Counted from the first letter of the stretch, positions 17,075 to 25,571 are shown. The stretch is 64,000 nucleotides of DNA from JAPLMW01 sp964619675 (GCA_964619675.1 CAZUEO010000008.1:12303-76302), one strand, 5' to 3'. The notes: generated by a model from the letters alone, not told the origin. Made by a program: numbers and translations.

Positions 17075-17250
17075 ATAATAATGCCCAATATGGCCTGTAA
17101 TCTTGTTTACGAACTTGATGCGGCATTCGCATCGCAGGAGCTTACCTGCCTTAAGGCAGTTTTCACAGGATGAATTTTATCTTTTTTCCTCTCAAACTCA
17201 ACACAAATTCCTCTTTTTCTCTCTATAGAAACTGTAAGTCGTTCCCGTGT

Positions 17251-17396
17251 TTTGTTTCAGCAAAGGCAGTTTCTGCCTGTGGGCAAAGCAAAACGACTGG
17301 CACAGAAACCTGCCCTGAGCGAAGTCGAATGGGTCGTTTCGAGCACAGCCTTTGCTTTGAACACAAAACCCGATTTATCGGGTTTGCTGAAACAAA
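17251..17396. repeat. 146-bp element with perfect 14-bp inverted ends
   Basis: TTTGTTTCAGCAAA (17251-17264) and TTTGCTGAAACAAA (17383-17396) are perfect inverted copies. Inside are AGGCAG/CTGCCT (17264-17278), a common dispersed repeat word CCCTGAGCGAAGTCGAATGG around 17313, and a CCCGAT/ATCGGG hairpin near 17369. The whole could form a large cruciform or be a MITE-like remnant. The open frames across it are repeat-derived. Confidence 0.7.
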
Positions 17397-17465
17397 CAGT
17401 GTCGCTCCGTGTCCTCTGCGGTGAAAAATCGTCCGCACCCTGCTAAAATTTCTCCTTCTATATAA

Positions 17466-17548
17466 AACACCTAAATACCGAATACCAAATACCAGATACC
17501 AAATACCAAATACTAAATACTAAATACCAGATGCTAAATACCAAATAG
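17466..17548. repeat. AAATACC-type direct repeats
   Basis: About eleven imperfect copies of a 7-bp word such as AAATACC, AGATACC and AAATACT. The same word style appears at 20805-20822. No coding or regulatory role is visible. Confidence 0.75.
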
Positions 17549-17556
17549 ACTACCGG

Positions 17557-18093
17557 CTACCATTCCGCCTGCATTTTCTCGACTATTCTTTCGGCAAGTT
17601 TATTTGCAGCGGTTTTCGAGGCGTAATCAAAGCTCTGCTGCTGAAATTCCGAATAGCTTGCGGTCGCCGTTGCGGTCGAGTTTTCAAGCAGATAGTCGCC
17701 GGTCTTAAGATTCTTCCAGCTAAATTGTGCTGTAACTTCGGCCTGCTCCTCAAGAGGCCTTCCTATATTACGTTCTATGGTTAACACTGAATTATTCAGC
17801 CCGACAATACTGCCCGATAGTACCGTGTCGGCCCTGCTTCTGTCCGAGACTATCCTGTATGGCGTTTCAGCTTCTATCCTTTTCGCTACAGCATCGGTAA
17901 GGTCATATTCAAGGTCCCTGCGAAATGTCTTATTGTCGAACATCTCGACGTAAACGCTCTTTATATCCTGCGGATACAGGCCCTGGCTCTTATAACCGCT
18001 GCAGCCGGCAAAAAATAAAATAAAGAACACAGAACACAAAATACAGAATACAGAATTCTGAGTCCTGAGTCCTGATTTCTGATTTCTAATCAT
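17557..18093 (-). CDS. lptE: LptE-like LPS-assembly lipoprotein
   Basis: A 178-residue predicted outer-membrane lipoprotein. The hydrophobic signal ends in FILFFAGC (lipobox Cys at about residue 31), followed by GYKSQGLYPQDIKSVYVEMF and NKTFRRDLEYDLTDAVAKRI, typical of the LptE family that plugs the LptD lipopolysaccharide exporter. The signal peptide is encoded by imperfect CTGAGTCCTGA and CAGAATTC-type repeat words, which gives an unusual N-terminus (RTQNSVFCILCSVF). The start overlaps the stop of the BamD-like gene (ATGA), so the two envelope genes are coupled. Sequence conservation in LptE is low, so the symbol is tentative. Confidence 0.75.
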   Translation of the reverse strand: MIRNQKSGLRTQNSVFCILCSVFFILFFAGCSGYKSQGLYPQDIKSVYVEMFDNKTFRRDLEYDLTDAVAKRIEAETPYRIVSDRSRADTVLSGSIVGLNNSVLTIERNIGRPLEEQAEVTAQFSWKNLKTGDYLLENSTATATASYSEFQQQSFDYASKTAANKLAERIVEKMQAEW

Positions 18094-19091
18094 AGGAAAA
18101 GTCCTTTCCAGTTGATTTTTTTCTTTTTGGCCAGCTGCTGTTCGGCTTTCTGCTGCCGTATCTTCACATCAGCCATTTTTTGGCTGGCGGATTCTGCCTC
18201 GCTGCCGGCCGGCCAGTCGTCGATTATCATCTGGTAATAAAGACTGGCAGCAGTAAAGCTGCCTGTTCTGGCATAATAGTCCGCAACGGTCATCTCTTTT
18301 TCGGCGAGCTGTTTTTCTATCCGGTCCATTGTCTGCGGCACTTCGATGCTGGCTGCGGTATCGGGATACTTCTTTTGAAACTCGGAATAGTAGCTTTTCG
18401 AGCTTTCGAGAACCTTCGAATCAAATTTCGGACCCCTGTAGTCGCTTTCAAGATTCCTTGCCATCCCGAGCAGTGCATCTTCGCCTATTTGCCCTGTCGG
18501 CCATCTGTCGGCAACATTCGCCCACGCAAGATAGGCCTCGTGCCATGCGTCTCTCTTTTCATTCGACCGGGCAAGCGTCGTCAGCGCATCGCGGGCAAGC
18601 GGTGCATCGCCGGTTCTGTCGGCAATTCCGTTCATTATCTCGGTGCCTTCATCATAAGTTCTCAGCCTGAAGACCAGCAGGACCGTTCTCTTGTAGCCGG
18701 CCAGAAAAGCCGTCGCTATCTGATACTGCCTCTGGAGCGCTGACTGATAAAACGGGCTCTGCGGATACTGCTCTGTGAAATTGTCGTAGGCATTCGATGC
18801 CTTGATATATTTGTGCCTGCTGTAAAGCAGCTCCGCCTTAACATACGCATCAAAATCATCGCCTGCAAGCTGAGGGTAATCCTTCTTAAGCTTTGCAAAG
18901 GCCTTCTTTGCCCTGCCGGTCTTGCCGGTCGATACAAACTGCTTGGCCTCGGCAGCAGCCATCATAAAAGCGCCATCGCCTTGACGGTCAACCTTTTGCC
19001 ATTCCTGGCCGTCTTTCAAACGCCAGGTTTGCTCGACGGCAAATACCGCTCCGCCCAGAACAACCAATAAAATAAGTCCCTTTATTCGCAT
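18090..19091 (-). CDS. BamD-like outer-membrane assembly protein with TPR repeats
   Basis: A 333-residue exported protein with an N-terminal signal (IKGLILLVVLGGAVFA) and no lipobox Cys. Helical TPR-like pairs fill about 40-310. The segment ADYYARTGSFTAASLYYQMI and the following DWPAGSEAESA closely resemble the end of BamD/YfiO, which helps insert beta-barrel proteins in the outer membrane. It lacks the lipid anchor of E. coli BamD. It is coupled to the LptE-like gene, which supports an envelope-assembly role. Confidence 0.78.
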   Translation of the reverse strand: MRIKGLILLVVLGGAVFAVEQTWRLKDGQEWQKVDRQGDGAFMMAAAEAKQFVSTGKTGRAKKAFAKLKKDYPQLAGDDFDAYVKAELLYSRHKYIKASNAYDNFTEQYPQSPFYQSALQRQYQIATAFLAGYKRTVLLVFRLRTYDEGTEIMNGIADRTGDAPLARDALTTLARSNEKRDAWHEAYLAWANVADRWPTGQIGEDALLGMARNLESDYRGPKFDSKVLESSKSYYSEFQKKYPDTAASIEVPQTMDRIEKQLAEKEMTVADYYARTGSFTAASLYYQMIIDDWPAGSEAESASQKMADVKIRQQKAEQQLAKKKKINWKGLFL

Positions 19092-19377
19092 AACTTTAAG
19101 CTCCTAAATTGTCCAGCCCATCATTATATACAAACCGATTTGACCTTGCAAATCTCTTATATCCAGCAGCAAACAAACAGACCAGGCACATTAGAAACAA
19201 GGCATCTGAGCCGTTCCGAAAGCCGCTAATCGGCCCACCGTCTGCAACAGGATTCAACGACTCAAATACTTAATTACTCGACTATTTTTTTAAGAAAAAC
19301 AGGCCAAAAAATTTTCTTTTATAACATCTTATTTGTTAGATATTTATAAAATATTATAAAAAATTTGTAAAAAATAG
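19092..19377. other. AT-rich intergenic region
   Basis: No gene seen. The sequence becomes very AT-rich from about 19270 and leads into the promoter at 19378. Confidence 0.5.
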
Positions 19378-19405
19378 TTGACTTATTAGAAATCTATGAT
19401 ACAAT
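19378..19405 (+). promoter_or_regulatory. Promoter upstream of the Cys-rich small gene and HNH copy 2
   Basis: TTGACT (19378-19383) and TACAAT (19400-19405) spaced by 16 bases. A TATAAT occurs a few bases later at 19408-19413. Confidence 0.5.
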
Positions 19406-19503
19406 ACTATAATATTTGATACTTATAAAACAAGAAAATGAAGGATTATTTGCCCAAAAAAGCGGCCAAAGAACAATTGTAACCTTTTACAGGAAAGAGA
19501 GTT

Positions 19504-19749
19504 ATGGAATCGAAAAATTTAAAAGAGCCCGATATGAAATCATTAAGAAAGCGGAAAATCGCCTGCCGGATAGCGGAAATTCCAAGAAAATACCGCAAAA
19601 TCTATAGAAAAGCGGTTGAGGATAATAATAAAACCGCGGCAATCCAGGCCTTCTGCTTAGAATGCACCTGCTGGCAGAAAAAAGAGGTTATCAACTGCTC
19701 GTGCCTGGCCTGCCCTCTGTATGGCTTAAGACCCTTTGTTAATGAATAA
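19504..19749 (+). CDS. Cys-rich small protein, zinc-ribbon-like
   Basis: An 81-residue basic protein. Its C-terminal half carries Cys residues in FCLECTCWQKKEVINCSCLACPLYGLRP, the pattern of small phage- or mobile-element proteins with a Cx2CxC...CxCx2C zinc-binding knuckle ending in a proline-rich PLY-x-LRP tail. GAGAG lies before the ATG. It shares the plus strand with the structured element and the HNH gene that follow. The function is unknown. Confidence 0.7.
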   Translation: MESKNLKEPDMKSLRKRKIACRIAEIPRKYRKIYRKAVEDNNKTAAIQAFCLECTCWQKKEVINCSCLACPLYGLRPFVNE

Positions 19750-19757
19750 AATATAAT

Positions 19758-19913
19758 GGGTATAGGTAAGGTATCGTTAAACGGTTACGGTTGCGAAACT
19801 TGCAAGCGGTTACGTTGGACGTCAGACGCCTGACGAAACGAGCATCGCAACCCACCGTAAGGTGCGGCCAAGCCAGATAGACGAAAGATGAGACGTTACC
19901 ATTACCGATACCC
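19758..19913 (+). ncRNA. Strongly structured 156-nt element upstream of HNH copy 2
   Basis: Outer arms 19758-19776 and 19894-19913 pair over 17 base pairs with one bulge and two mismatches. Inside, GGTTGCGA (19789-19796) pairs with TCGCAACC (19845-19852) and encloses the hairpin CGTCAG-ACGC-CTGACG (19820-19835). Next to it is CACC-GTAA-GGTG (19853-19864) with a GNRA-type loop. This gives a closed multi-branched fold between the Cys-rich gene and the HNH gene. It may be a transcribed RNA, a control element, or an inverted-repeat mobile remnant. It matches no RNA family I know, and the strand is assumed from the flanking genes. Confidence 0.5.
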
Positions 19914-19978
19914 AAACCGATGACTGCTATTTGAATTCCATATACTAACGTCATCAAAAACTAAAGAGAGGCTAAATA

Positions 19979-20704
19979 ATGAATAACAGCAAAAAACTGA
20001 AGCAACCTGGAAATTACCGAACGTTTGAAATCAGCGGCCGGACAGTAATTGTTGATGATTTTATCTATCGGCGGCTCTTCAAAGACCCGGATATACCGCC
20101 AGCAAAGCGAAAATATACGTTCATACAAAATATTCATCTCTGCGTCGGCTATCCGCGAATAGTTTTAAGAAATTACAAAGCGATTACTCTGTCAAGATAT
20201 ATAATGCACGCAACAAGAGGGGATTTTGTTGACCATATAAATAGGAACCCGTTAGATAACCGCAGGTGTAAATTGCGAGTTGTAAATGCAAGACAAAATA
20301 TGCTTAACCGTAAAATTAAAAACAATACAGGCCTGATAGGAGTATCCTGCGGAGTCAGTGACGGCAGAACTTACCTCTCTACGGCTTTTATCATAAACAA
20401 AAGGAAAGGGAAAAAATTAACTTTCAGCTGTCCCGATACACCATTCAACAGGATTCTGTCGGCGCTGGCGCGAGACAAATTTGTATTGCAACAAGGTGAG
20501 GAGGAATATGCGCCGCTGAATTTCCCAGAGTGGCAGTTTAAGCCGCTGAGAAATATTTTGCTGAAGGAGGATTTGAGCAAATACAAAGAAAAGAGGGCAA
20601 AAGTCAAAACCGGAAAACAAAAACCAAAATTGAACCCGCGAATATTGCGCTTCTGCCGGAAAATGGCGAGGAAGATAAAATCAAAAATAAAATATAAAAA
20701 ATAA
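19979..20704 (+). CDS. Stand-alone HNH endonuclease with AP2-like domain (copy 2)
   Basis: A 241-residue paralogue of the protein at 1729-2358. FVDHINRNPLDNRR (83-96) holds D85, H86 and N94 of the HNH site. It is followed by an AP2-like segment (TGLIGVSCGVSDGRTYLSTA) and the shared QGEEEYAPLNFPEW. The basic C-terminal tail is about 30 residues longer than in copy 1. AGAGAGG lies nine bases before the ATG. It likely binds and cuts a specific DNA site. The structured element 65 bases upstream makes this copy the more interesting of the two. Confidence 0.87.
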   Translation: MNNSKKLKQPGNYRTFEISGRTVIVDDFIYRRLFKDPDIPPAKRKYTFIQNIHLCVGYPRIVLRNYKAITLSRYIMHATRGDFVDHINRNPLDNRRCKLRVVNARQNMLNRKIKNNTGLIGVSCGVSDGRTYLSTAFIINKRKGKKLTFSCPDTPFNRILSALARDKFVLQQGEEEYAPLNFPEWQFKPLRNILLKEDLSKYKEKRAKVKTGKQKPKLNPRILRFCRKMARKIKSKIKYKK

Positions 20705-20880
20705 AAATGACATATTAAAAATTAAAATGTTTTTTAACAGCCCCAACGGCCACTAATTTTCACCACAGAGGCGCAGAGATTAAAGAAAACTCTAAATCCT
20801 AAATAAATTCTAAATACCAAAATTAAAATTATTTAAATAAAATAACCGCGGCGGGCAGGGGAAGAAAAAGCAAGGACAAA
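20705..20880. other. Intergenic repeats, no gene
   Basis: AT-rich DNA with a CACCACAGAGGCGCAGAGA word common in draft planctomycete spacers and CTAAATACC-like repeats. Nothing else is seen. Confidence 0.45.
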
Positions 20881-21609
20881 TTAAGAGAGCAAGCCGTCAA
20901 AAACGGGGGGCATTTGATCCCATGTTTTTCCATCCAAGATTCTTCCAGCCTTTTTTTTGTTTGTTCCACCCCATTGCTTAAAGAAAAACGGGACATCCTG
21001 TTCTATACATTGTTTCCTAACATTTCTGACCCAATCTATTTTTATCGGTCTTGCGCCAGGGCCGGATTCTCCGCCCACGATTACCCAATCAATGCCGCTC
21101 AAATCCAATCGGCCTAAATCATCCAATAATGGTTCGAGAGATAAAAATTTGATGTGTGCAGAGGTATATCGAAGATAATCTATGCGTTCTTTATAATCTG
21201 CGGATTCAACTGTTACCCCCATCCATATATTTTCCACCCATTTCAGCATCGATGCCAGCTCTGCAAGCCTTTCAGCCCTTTTTGTCAATATCTGAAACTG
21301 ATGATGCCAGGCCTTGTTCATAGTGTCGAATATGTCAAAAACAAATTCCCGGGGGACCAATTCATGGAAGAGGTCACTCATTGAATTGACGAAAATCATT
21401 TGCGGTTTTTTCCAGCATAACGGCAGGCCGAGCATTTTCGGATGGCAGGTTACCTTAAAGCCGTTGCGGTAATTAGGCTGACCCATCGCCTGCAATCTCA
21501 GGGCCATCCTCTTTGCGTAGCAGTTTTTACAGCCTGTACTTATTTCCGAACATCCCGTCACCGGATTCCACGTCGATTCTGTCCATTCTATCTTTGAATC
21601 AATTCCCAT
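20881..21609 (-). CDS. DUF5131 / phage Gp37-Gp68 family protein (three-Cys motif)
   Basis: A 242-residue protein that begins with IEWTESTWNPVTGC and carries C20, C27 and C30 in the three-Cys motif C-x6-C-x2-C. It also has VNSMSDLFHE, FQILTKRAERL, GVTVES, FLSLEPLL and VIVGGESGPGARP, all hallmarks of the Gp37/Gp68 family. The Cys pattern suggests a bound metal cluster, perhaps radical-SAM-like, but no activity is established. Its ATG follows the stop codon of the partner gene tcmP directly. This pair recurs in bacteria and phages. Confidence 0.92.
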   Translation of the reverse strand: MGIDSKIEWTESTWNPVTGCSEISTGCKNCYAKRMALRLQAMGQPNYRNGFKVTCHPKMLGLPLCWKKPQMIFVNSMSDLFHELVPREFVFDIFDTMNKAWHHQFQILTKRAERLAELASMLKWVENIWMGVTVESADYKERIDYLRYTSAHIKFLSLEPLLDDLGRLDLSGIDWVIVGGESGPGARPIKIDWVRNVRKQCIEQDVPFFFKQWGGTNKKKAGRILDGKTWDQMPPVFDGLLS

Positions 21610-22491
21610 TTAAATATTCCTTAGTAAGTGTTCTGCGATTCTAATAGCAATTGGCGCTCCTTTGGGGTTTCCAGCGGCAAAGAAAAATTGGAACAACATG
21701 CTTCTACGGCTGTTGTAGAAAGTTTTATCTACTTCAGCCACCCCAGAAAATATTGTTTTTAATCTATTTTTATAAAAATTCCCGATTCTGTTGAAGTCGC
21801 AGGCTTTAACTATTATATCAACTGGCTTACCAAAGAGGTCATCTAAAGTTTGAGTTTTATAAAAACACTCAAACCATTCTTTAGTTCCAAAAATTCTATT
21901 CAAACAATTATAAAATATTTTCTGGGGGGCTTTTGCCAGTAGCCGGTTGACTGCCATAATTGGAAAAAGAATCCAAACATCAATGCATTTGGTTCTCGCA
22001 ATCGCTTCGATTGTCGCCCATTCGGCTTCTGTAGCAAATGGATCAAGAAATAGAACTGCCCGAGTATTTTTCCAGTCCTCATTCTTGCAATAGTTCTGGA
22101 TAAATCCATTAGCATCATTTTGTATTATTTCCATTTGCTTATCTTTTTGCGGATAAGCAAGCCTTAGCTTTTCCAATTCATTAATTTTATCTTGATCACT
22201 TTCAATAAAGATATACTTATCAAACGGAGGATTTGCTTCAAGAGCTAAAGCGGCTGAACCTTTCAGAAATTGTTCAGATTCGCCCTGTCCTAATTCCTCG
22301 AAAATATCTGGAACACTATATTGAAGTTTACGTTGCTGACGATACCCCGTTCCTGCGAATGCATCTATATAAACTCTTTTGAATGGCTGATTTTTTAATG
22401 CTGTATTGTAACTATTGAGATAATTTTTTATAATTTTGAGTTTTTTCTCAGTCCAACTCCCACCAAAAAGTTGTCTCGTTAAATCTGTCAT
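21610..22491 (-). CDS. tcmP: Three-Cys-motif partner protein TcmP
   Basis: A 293-residue protein that always travels with a DUF5131/three-Cys protein; here the partner starts immediately downstream. The N-terminal WTEKKLKIIKNYLNSY and YIDAFAGTG (41-49) are typical, the latter like a methyltransferase motif I, with LFLDPFATE (about 148-156) in the place of motif IV. A nucleotide or nucleic-acid modification function is plausible but undemonstrated. The gene is the first of the two-gene unit. Confidence 0.92.
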   Translation of the reverse strand: MTDLTRQLFGGSWTEKKLKIIKNYLNSYNTALKNQPFKRVYIDAFAGTGYRQQRKLQYSVPDIFEELGQGESEQFLKGSAALALEANPPFDKYIFIESDQDKINELEKLRLAYPQKDKQMEIIQNDANGFIQNYCKNEDWKNTRAVLFLDPFATEAEWATIEAIARTKCIDVWILFPIMAVNRLLAKAPQKIFYNCLNRIFGTKEWFECFYKTQTLDDLFGKPVDIIVKACDFNRIGNFYKNRLKTIFSGVAEVDKTFYNSRRSMLFQFFFAAGNPKGAPIAIRIAEHLLRNI

Positions 22492-22825
22492 TTGCCATCC
22501 TTAAAGGTTTATTTATTACCGAATTAAATTTTTGGCGTCCCGTGTATCGGCTATTTCAGTAAATGAGCACCATAGTTTCATATAATGGACATTTTACCCG
22601 AATATCTTTAAATTTCACATTGTCATTTTGCATTTTAATTTTTGATACTTGATTTATTTACAATCCTTAGTTGCCCCTCAAAGAACCGGCCAAATCATAG
22701 CCTTAAATCGGGCAGGAAACAATGAAAATTAAGCGTTTCAGGGAAGCAGAAATCAGGGTAATCCTTCGACCCTGCTCAGTCCTGCGGACTCCTTACGGAG
22801 GACAGGTCCGCGGTTAAAAATATTA
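22492..22825. other. Intergenic region upstream of the AAA_14 gene
   Basis: About 330 bases with no gene. It includes a GGACTCCTTACGGAGGACAGGTCC-type palindromic piece around 22787-22810 (written here only as a motif: TCCTTACGGAGGA core). Confidence 0.4.
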
Positions 22826-22854
22826 TTGACAAAAATAAATTTATCGTCTAAACT
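22826..22854 (+). promoter_or_regulatory. Promoter of the AAA_14 ATPase gene
   Basis: A near-consensus TTGACA (22826-22831) and TAAACT (22849-22854) spaced by 17 bases, 33 bases before the ATG. Confidence 0.7.
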
Positions 22855-22887
22855 AAAGTCTAAGCTTATATTGGACGATACTTAATT

Positions 22888-24111
22888 ATGTACTATCCGA
22901 GGTCGCTAAAAGATGTCTGGCTGAGCGCTTCAAAGCAGTTCGGCGCAGTTTTGCTTACAGGGCCCCGGCAGGTCGGAAAGACAACCTTCCTCAAACATAT
23001 ATGCCCCGCCGACAGGACTTATGTAACATTGGATGACCCCCCGACACGGGCACTGGCACAGGAAGACGGCGGCCTTTTTATGAAAAGATTTACGCCCCCG
23101 CTTCTAATCGATGAAATCCAATATGCTCCCAACCTGCTGCCATATATCAAAATGCAGGTCGATTCGAGCGGTAAAACGGGACAATTCTGGCTTACCGGCT
23201 CTCAGCAATTTCTAATGATGAAAGGAATATCCGAAACTTTAGCAGGCAGAGTGGCTATTCTTAATCTGCTGGGTTTTTCGCAGCGAGAAAAAGACCGCTC
23301 AAATATAAGTATCAAACCTTTCATACCTGAAAAGAAAAAACTGGCGGCCAGATTATCTTTTGCCAAAAAGCCGAATTTGAAACAGATTTACAAAAACATC
23401 TGGCTCGGCAGTTTCCCTGCCCTGATTGCCGGCGCAGCGAAAAACAGAAAGCTTTATTACAGTTCGTATCTTCAGACATATCTGCAGCGGGACGTGAGAG
23501 ACCTGGCGCAGGTCGGCAATGAAACGGCTTTTTTGAAATTTATAAGGGCCTGCGCTGCAAGAACCGGACAACTGCTGAATCTGGCGGATTTGGCTAAGGA
23601 CACGGATATAAGCATTCCAACCGCGAAAAAATGGCTGTCTATTCTCCTGGCCAGTTTCCAGATTTTCCTGCTGCAGCCTTATCACAGCAATATTACGAAA
23701 AGGCTGGTCAAGACACCTAAATTATATTTTCTCGATACCGGCCTGTGTACTTATTTGACCGAATGGAACAGTCCTGAAACTCTTGAGGCAGGTGCAATGT
23801 CCGGAGCCATTTTTGAAACATGGGTATTTACGGAGATACTGAAAAGTTACTGGCACAGGGGGTTTGAGCCGCTGATTTATTATTATCGCGACAAGGATAA
23901 AAAGGAAATCGATTTTATCATTGAAGAAAATCAAAAGTTATACCCCATAGAGGTAAAAAAAAGCACCGCTGTTAAAAAAGACTGGGGCAGAGAATTTTCC
24001 GTTCTGTCCAAATTGAAAAAAACAACAGGTAAAGGAATAGTTATCTGTATGGCAGAAAGACCGCTGCCTTTAGATAATAAAAACGATGCTGTTCCAGTAA
24101 CTATCTTTTAA
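22888..24111 (+). CDS. AAA_14 / DUF4143 ATP-binding protein
   Basis: A 407-residue ATPase of the AAA_14 plus DUF4143 type. Walker A TGPRQVGKTT is at about 24-33, and LLIDEIQYAP carries the Walker B acidic residues at about 72-81. The C-terminal part has the family's LYFLDTGLCTYL and EIDFIIEENQKLYPIEVKKS, a nuclease-like fold of the PD-(D/E)xK type (D, then E-x-K). The family is common in Bacteroidota and planctomycetes; its cellular role is not established. It is a single gene with its own promoter and converges on the foldase gene. Confidence 0.9.
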   Translation: MYYPRSLKDVWLSASKQFGAVLLTGPRQVGKTTFLKHICPADRTYVTLDDPPTRALAQEDGGLFMKRFTPPLLIDEIQYAPNLLPYIKMQVDSSGKTGQFWLTGSQQFLMMKGISETLAGRVAILNLLGFSQREKDRSNISIKPFIPEKKKLAARLSFAKKPNLKQIYKNIWLGSFPALIAGAAKNRKLYYSSYLQTYLQRDVRDLAQVGNETAFLKFIRACAARTGQLLNLADLAKDTDISIPTAKKWLSILLASFQIFLLQPYHSNITKRLVKTPKLYFLDTGLCTYLTEWNSPETLEAGAMSGAIFETWVFTEILKSYWHRGFEPLIYYYRDKDKKEIDFIIEENQKLYPIEVKKSTAVKKDWGREFSVLSKLKKTTGKGIVICMAERPLPLDNKNDAVPVTIF

Positions 24112-24156
24112 CCGACCACACACCGTGCAAACAAGTGCGGGGATAATTCCAATTTA

Positions 24157-25398
24157 TTAATCCTTTTTGGATTTTTCTGTGTCCTTTGGAGTCGGGCTAT
24201 TTTCATCTGAAGGTTTCACGCTCTCGGCCGGTCTTCGCACCAGCGGCGGTTTAGTGCCGCTGAGCGGGGAATCAAGCTTGTCGGCCTCATCAGCATATTT
24301 CACATCGGCCTGGGCTTTAATCTTTTGAACATAATCCATAACAAGCTGCTTTTTCTGCTTGTCGGCAAGAGCCTTGAGGATTTGCTCCTTTGCCTGGCTG
24401 AAACTGATGGTATTGGCATCGGTATGCTCAACGAGCTTAATAATATGATAACCGAAACTTGTCCGGACTATATCGCTTACCTGGCCGGGCTTAAGTGCGA
24501 AAGCTGCCTTATCAAATTCCGGCACAAAAGCGCCCTTCGGCTGCATACCCAAATCGCCGCCATCCTTGCCGGACGGGCAGGCAGAATGCTGTTTTGCCAG
24601 CTCTTCAAAACTTTCGCCGGCCTTTATCTTTTTTAGAAGCTCCTGCGCCTTTGCCCTGGCCTGCCGGCCGGCCTGATTCGGGTCATTGGAATCTCCAGGC
24701 TTTATAAGTATGTGTTTTGTGTGAATCTTTTCCGGTTCGCTGAACTGCTGAATATTTTCATCATAATACGCCTTGGCCTGCTCATCTGTGGGTTTTTGCA
24801 GATTTTGTGCGGCAAATTCCATATCCATCAGCTTTTCAAACATAAGCCTTTTGCGCACGCCCTGCTGGTAATCGCTGAAGCTGGTGCCGTAAGCCTTCAG
24901 CAGCGCCTTGAATTCATCCAACGTCAGATTCTGCTGGGCAGCTTGCTCGTTAATCTGCTGGTCCAGTTCGGATTGATTAACGTCAATGTTACTCTGCTTT
25001 TCCTTCTGAGTGAGAAGCTCTTCCACCATAAGCTGTTCTATAACGCGTTTTCTTATCTGCTGGCGGTACTGCGGAACCATATTGGGCGGAACTTTCCCGG
25101 CCATTTGCTCCATACGCGGATTTAGAACCGCTTCAATCTGCCCTTCGGTAATAACTGTACCGTTGACCGTAACCACAGGCACGGCGGACTGATTCGCATC
25201 CTCCTTCGCTGAAGAGTTCGGTTCGATTACAGGAATATTCGGTTCTGCAACATTTGGTTCTGCAGCAGGCTTGTTCGGTTCCACAACAGGTTTATTCGGC
25301 TCCGCGACAGGTTTGGCCGATTTTTTCGGCTTTGCTGCAAACGCTGCTGTCGATAGTAAAACGACCAGAATAAGCGAAATATTTACGATAATCTTCAT
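24157..25398 (-). CDS. Periplasmic peptidyl-prolyl isomerase, SurA/PpiC type
   Basis: The start at 25398 (MKIIVNIS) has AAGGA eight bases upstream and a clean signal peptide; longer frames upstream run through the purC promoter. After the signal lies a low-complexity EPNKP-rich linker of about 45 residues. A SurA-like N-terminal chaperone domain follows (TEGQIEAVLNPRMEQMAG and PPNMVPQYRQQIRKRVIEQL), then a parvulin domain (KIHTKHILIKPGD, GGDLGMQPKGAFVPEFDKAA and TSFGYHIIKL). It should help outer-membrane proteins fold in the periplasm. Confidence 0.9.
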   Translation of the reverse strand: MKIIVNISLILVVLLSTAAFAAKPKKSAKPVAEPNKPVVEPNKPAAEPNVAEPNIPVIEPNSSAKEDANQSAVPVVTVNGTVITEGQIEAVLNPRMEQMAGKVPPNMVPQYRQQIRKRVIEQLMVEELLTQKEKQSNIDVNQSELDQQINEQAAQQNLTLDEFKALLKAYGTSFSDYQQGVRKRLMFEKLMDMEFAAQNLQKPTDEQAKAYYDENIQQFSEPEKIHTKHILIKPGDSNDPNQAGRQARAKAQELLKKIKAGESFEELAKQHSACPSGKDGGDLGMQPKGAFVPEFDKAAFALKPGQVSDIVRTSFGYHIIKLVEHTDANTISFSQAKEQILKALADKQKKQLVMDYVQKIKAQADVKYADEADKLDSPLSGTKPPLVRRPAESVKPSDENSPTPKDTEKSKKD

Positions 25399-25517
25399 AG
25401 TTAATTTCCTTTCGTGAAAAGCATTTATTTTAAGGTACCAAACAAAGCCAGATAGTATAACTTGGCCGGCAGCAAAATGAAAGACAAAAGCAGAATAATT
25501 GAACAGCATATATCGTC

Positions 25518-25546
25518 TTGACATCACTGTTGTTAGAACTTACAAT
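25518..25546 (+). promoter_or_regulatory. purC promoter
   Basis: TTGACA (25518-25523) and TACAAT (25541-25546) with 17-base spacing. This fixes the purC start at 25572, since the longer frame would begin within the -35 box. Confidence 0.75.
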
Positions 25547-25571
25547 CGGACCAAAATTGAAAGGAGGCAAT

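Noticed and set aside
17170..17446. Short frames with CPERSRMGRFEHS-type and ALSEVEW-type peptides
   Set aside because: These peptides come from a well-known dispersed DNA repeat and are not a gene.
19758..19913. tRNA or known riboswitch
   Set aside because: The fold has no tRNA cloverleaf lengths or TTC loop, and does not match a riboswitch core that I know.
20881..22491. A prophage call based on the Gp37/Gp68 name
   Set aside because: No capsid, tail, terminase or integrase genes are near; the pair also occurs outside phages.
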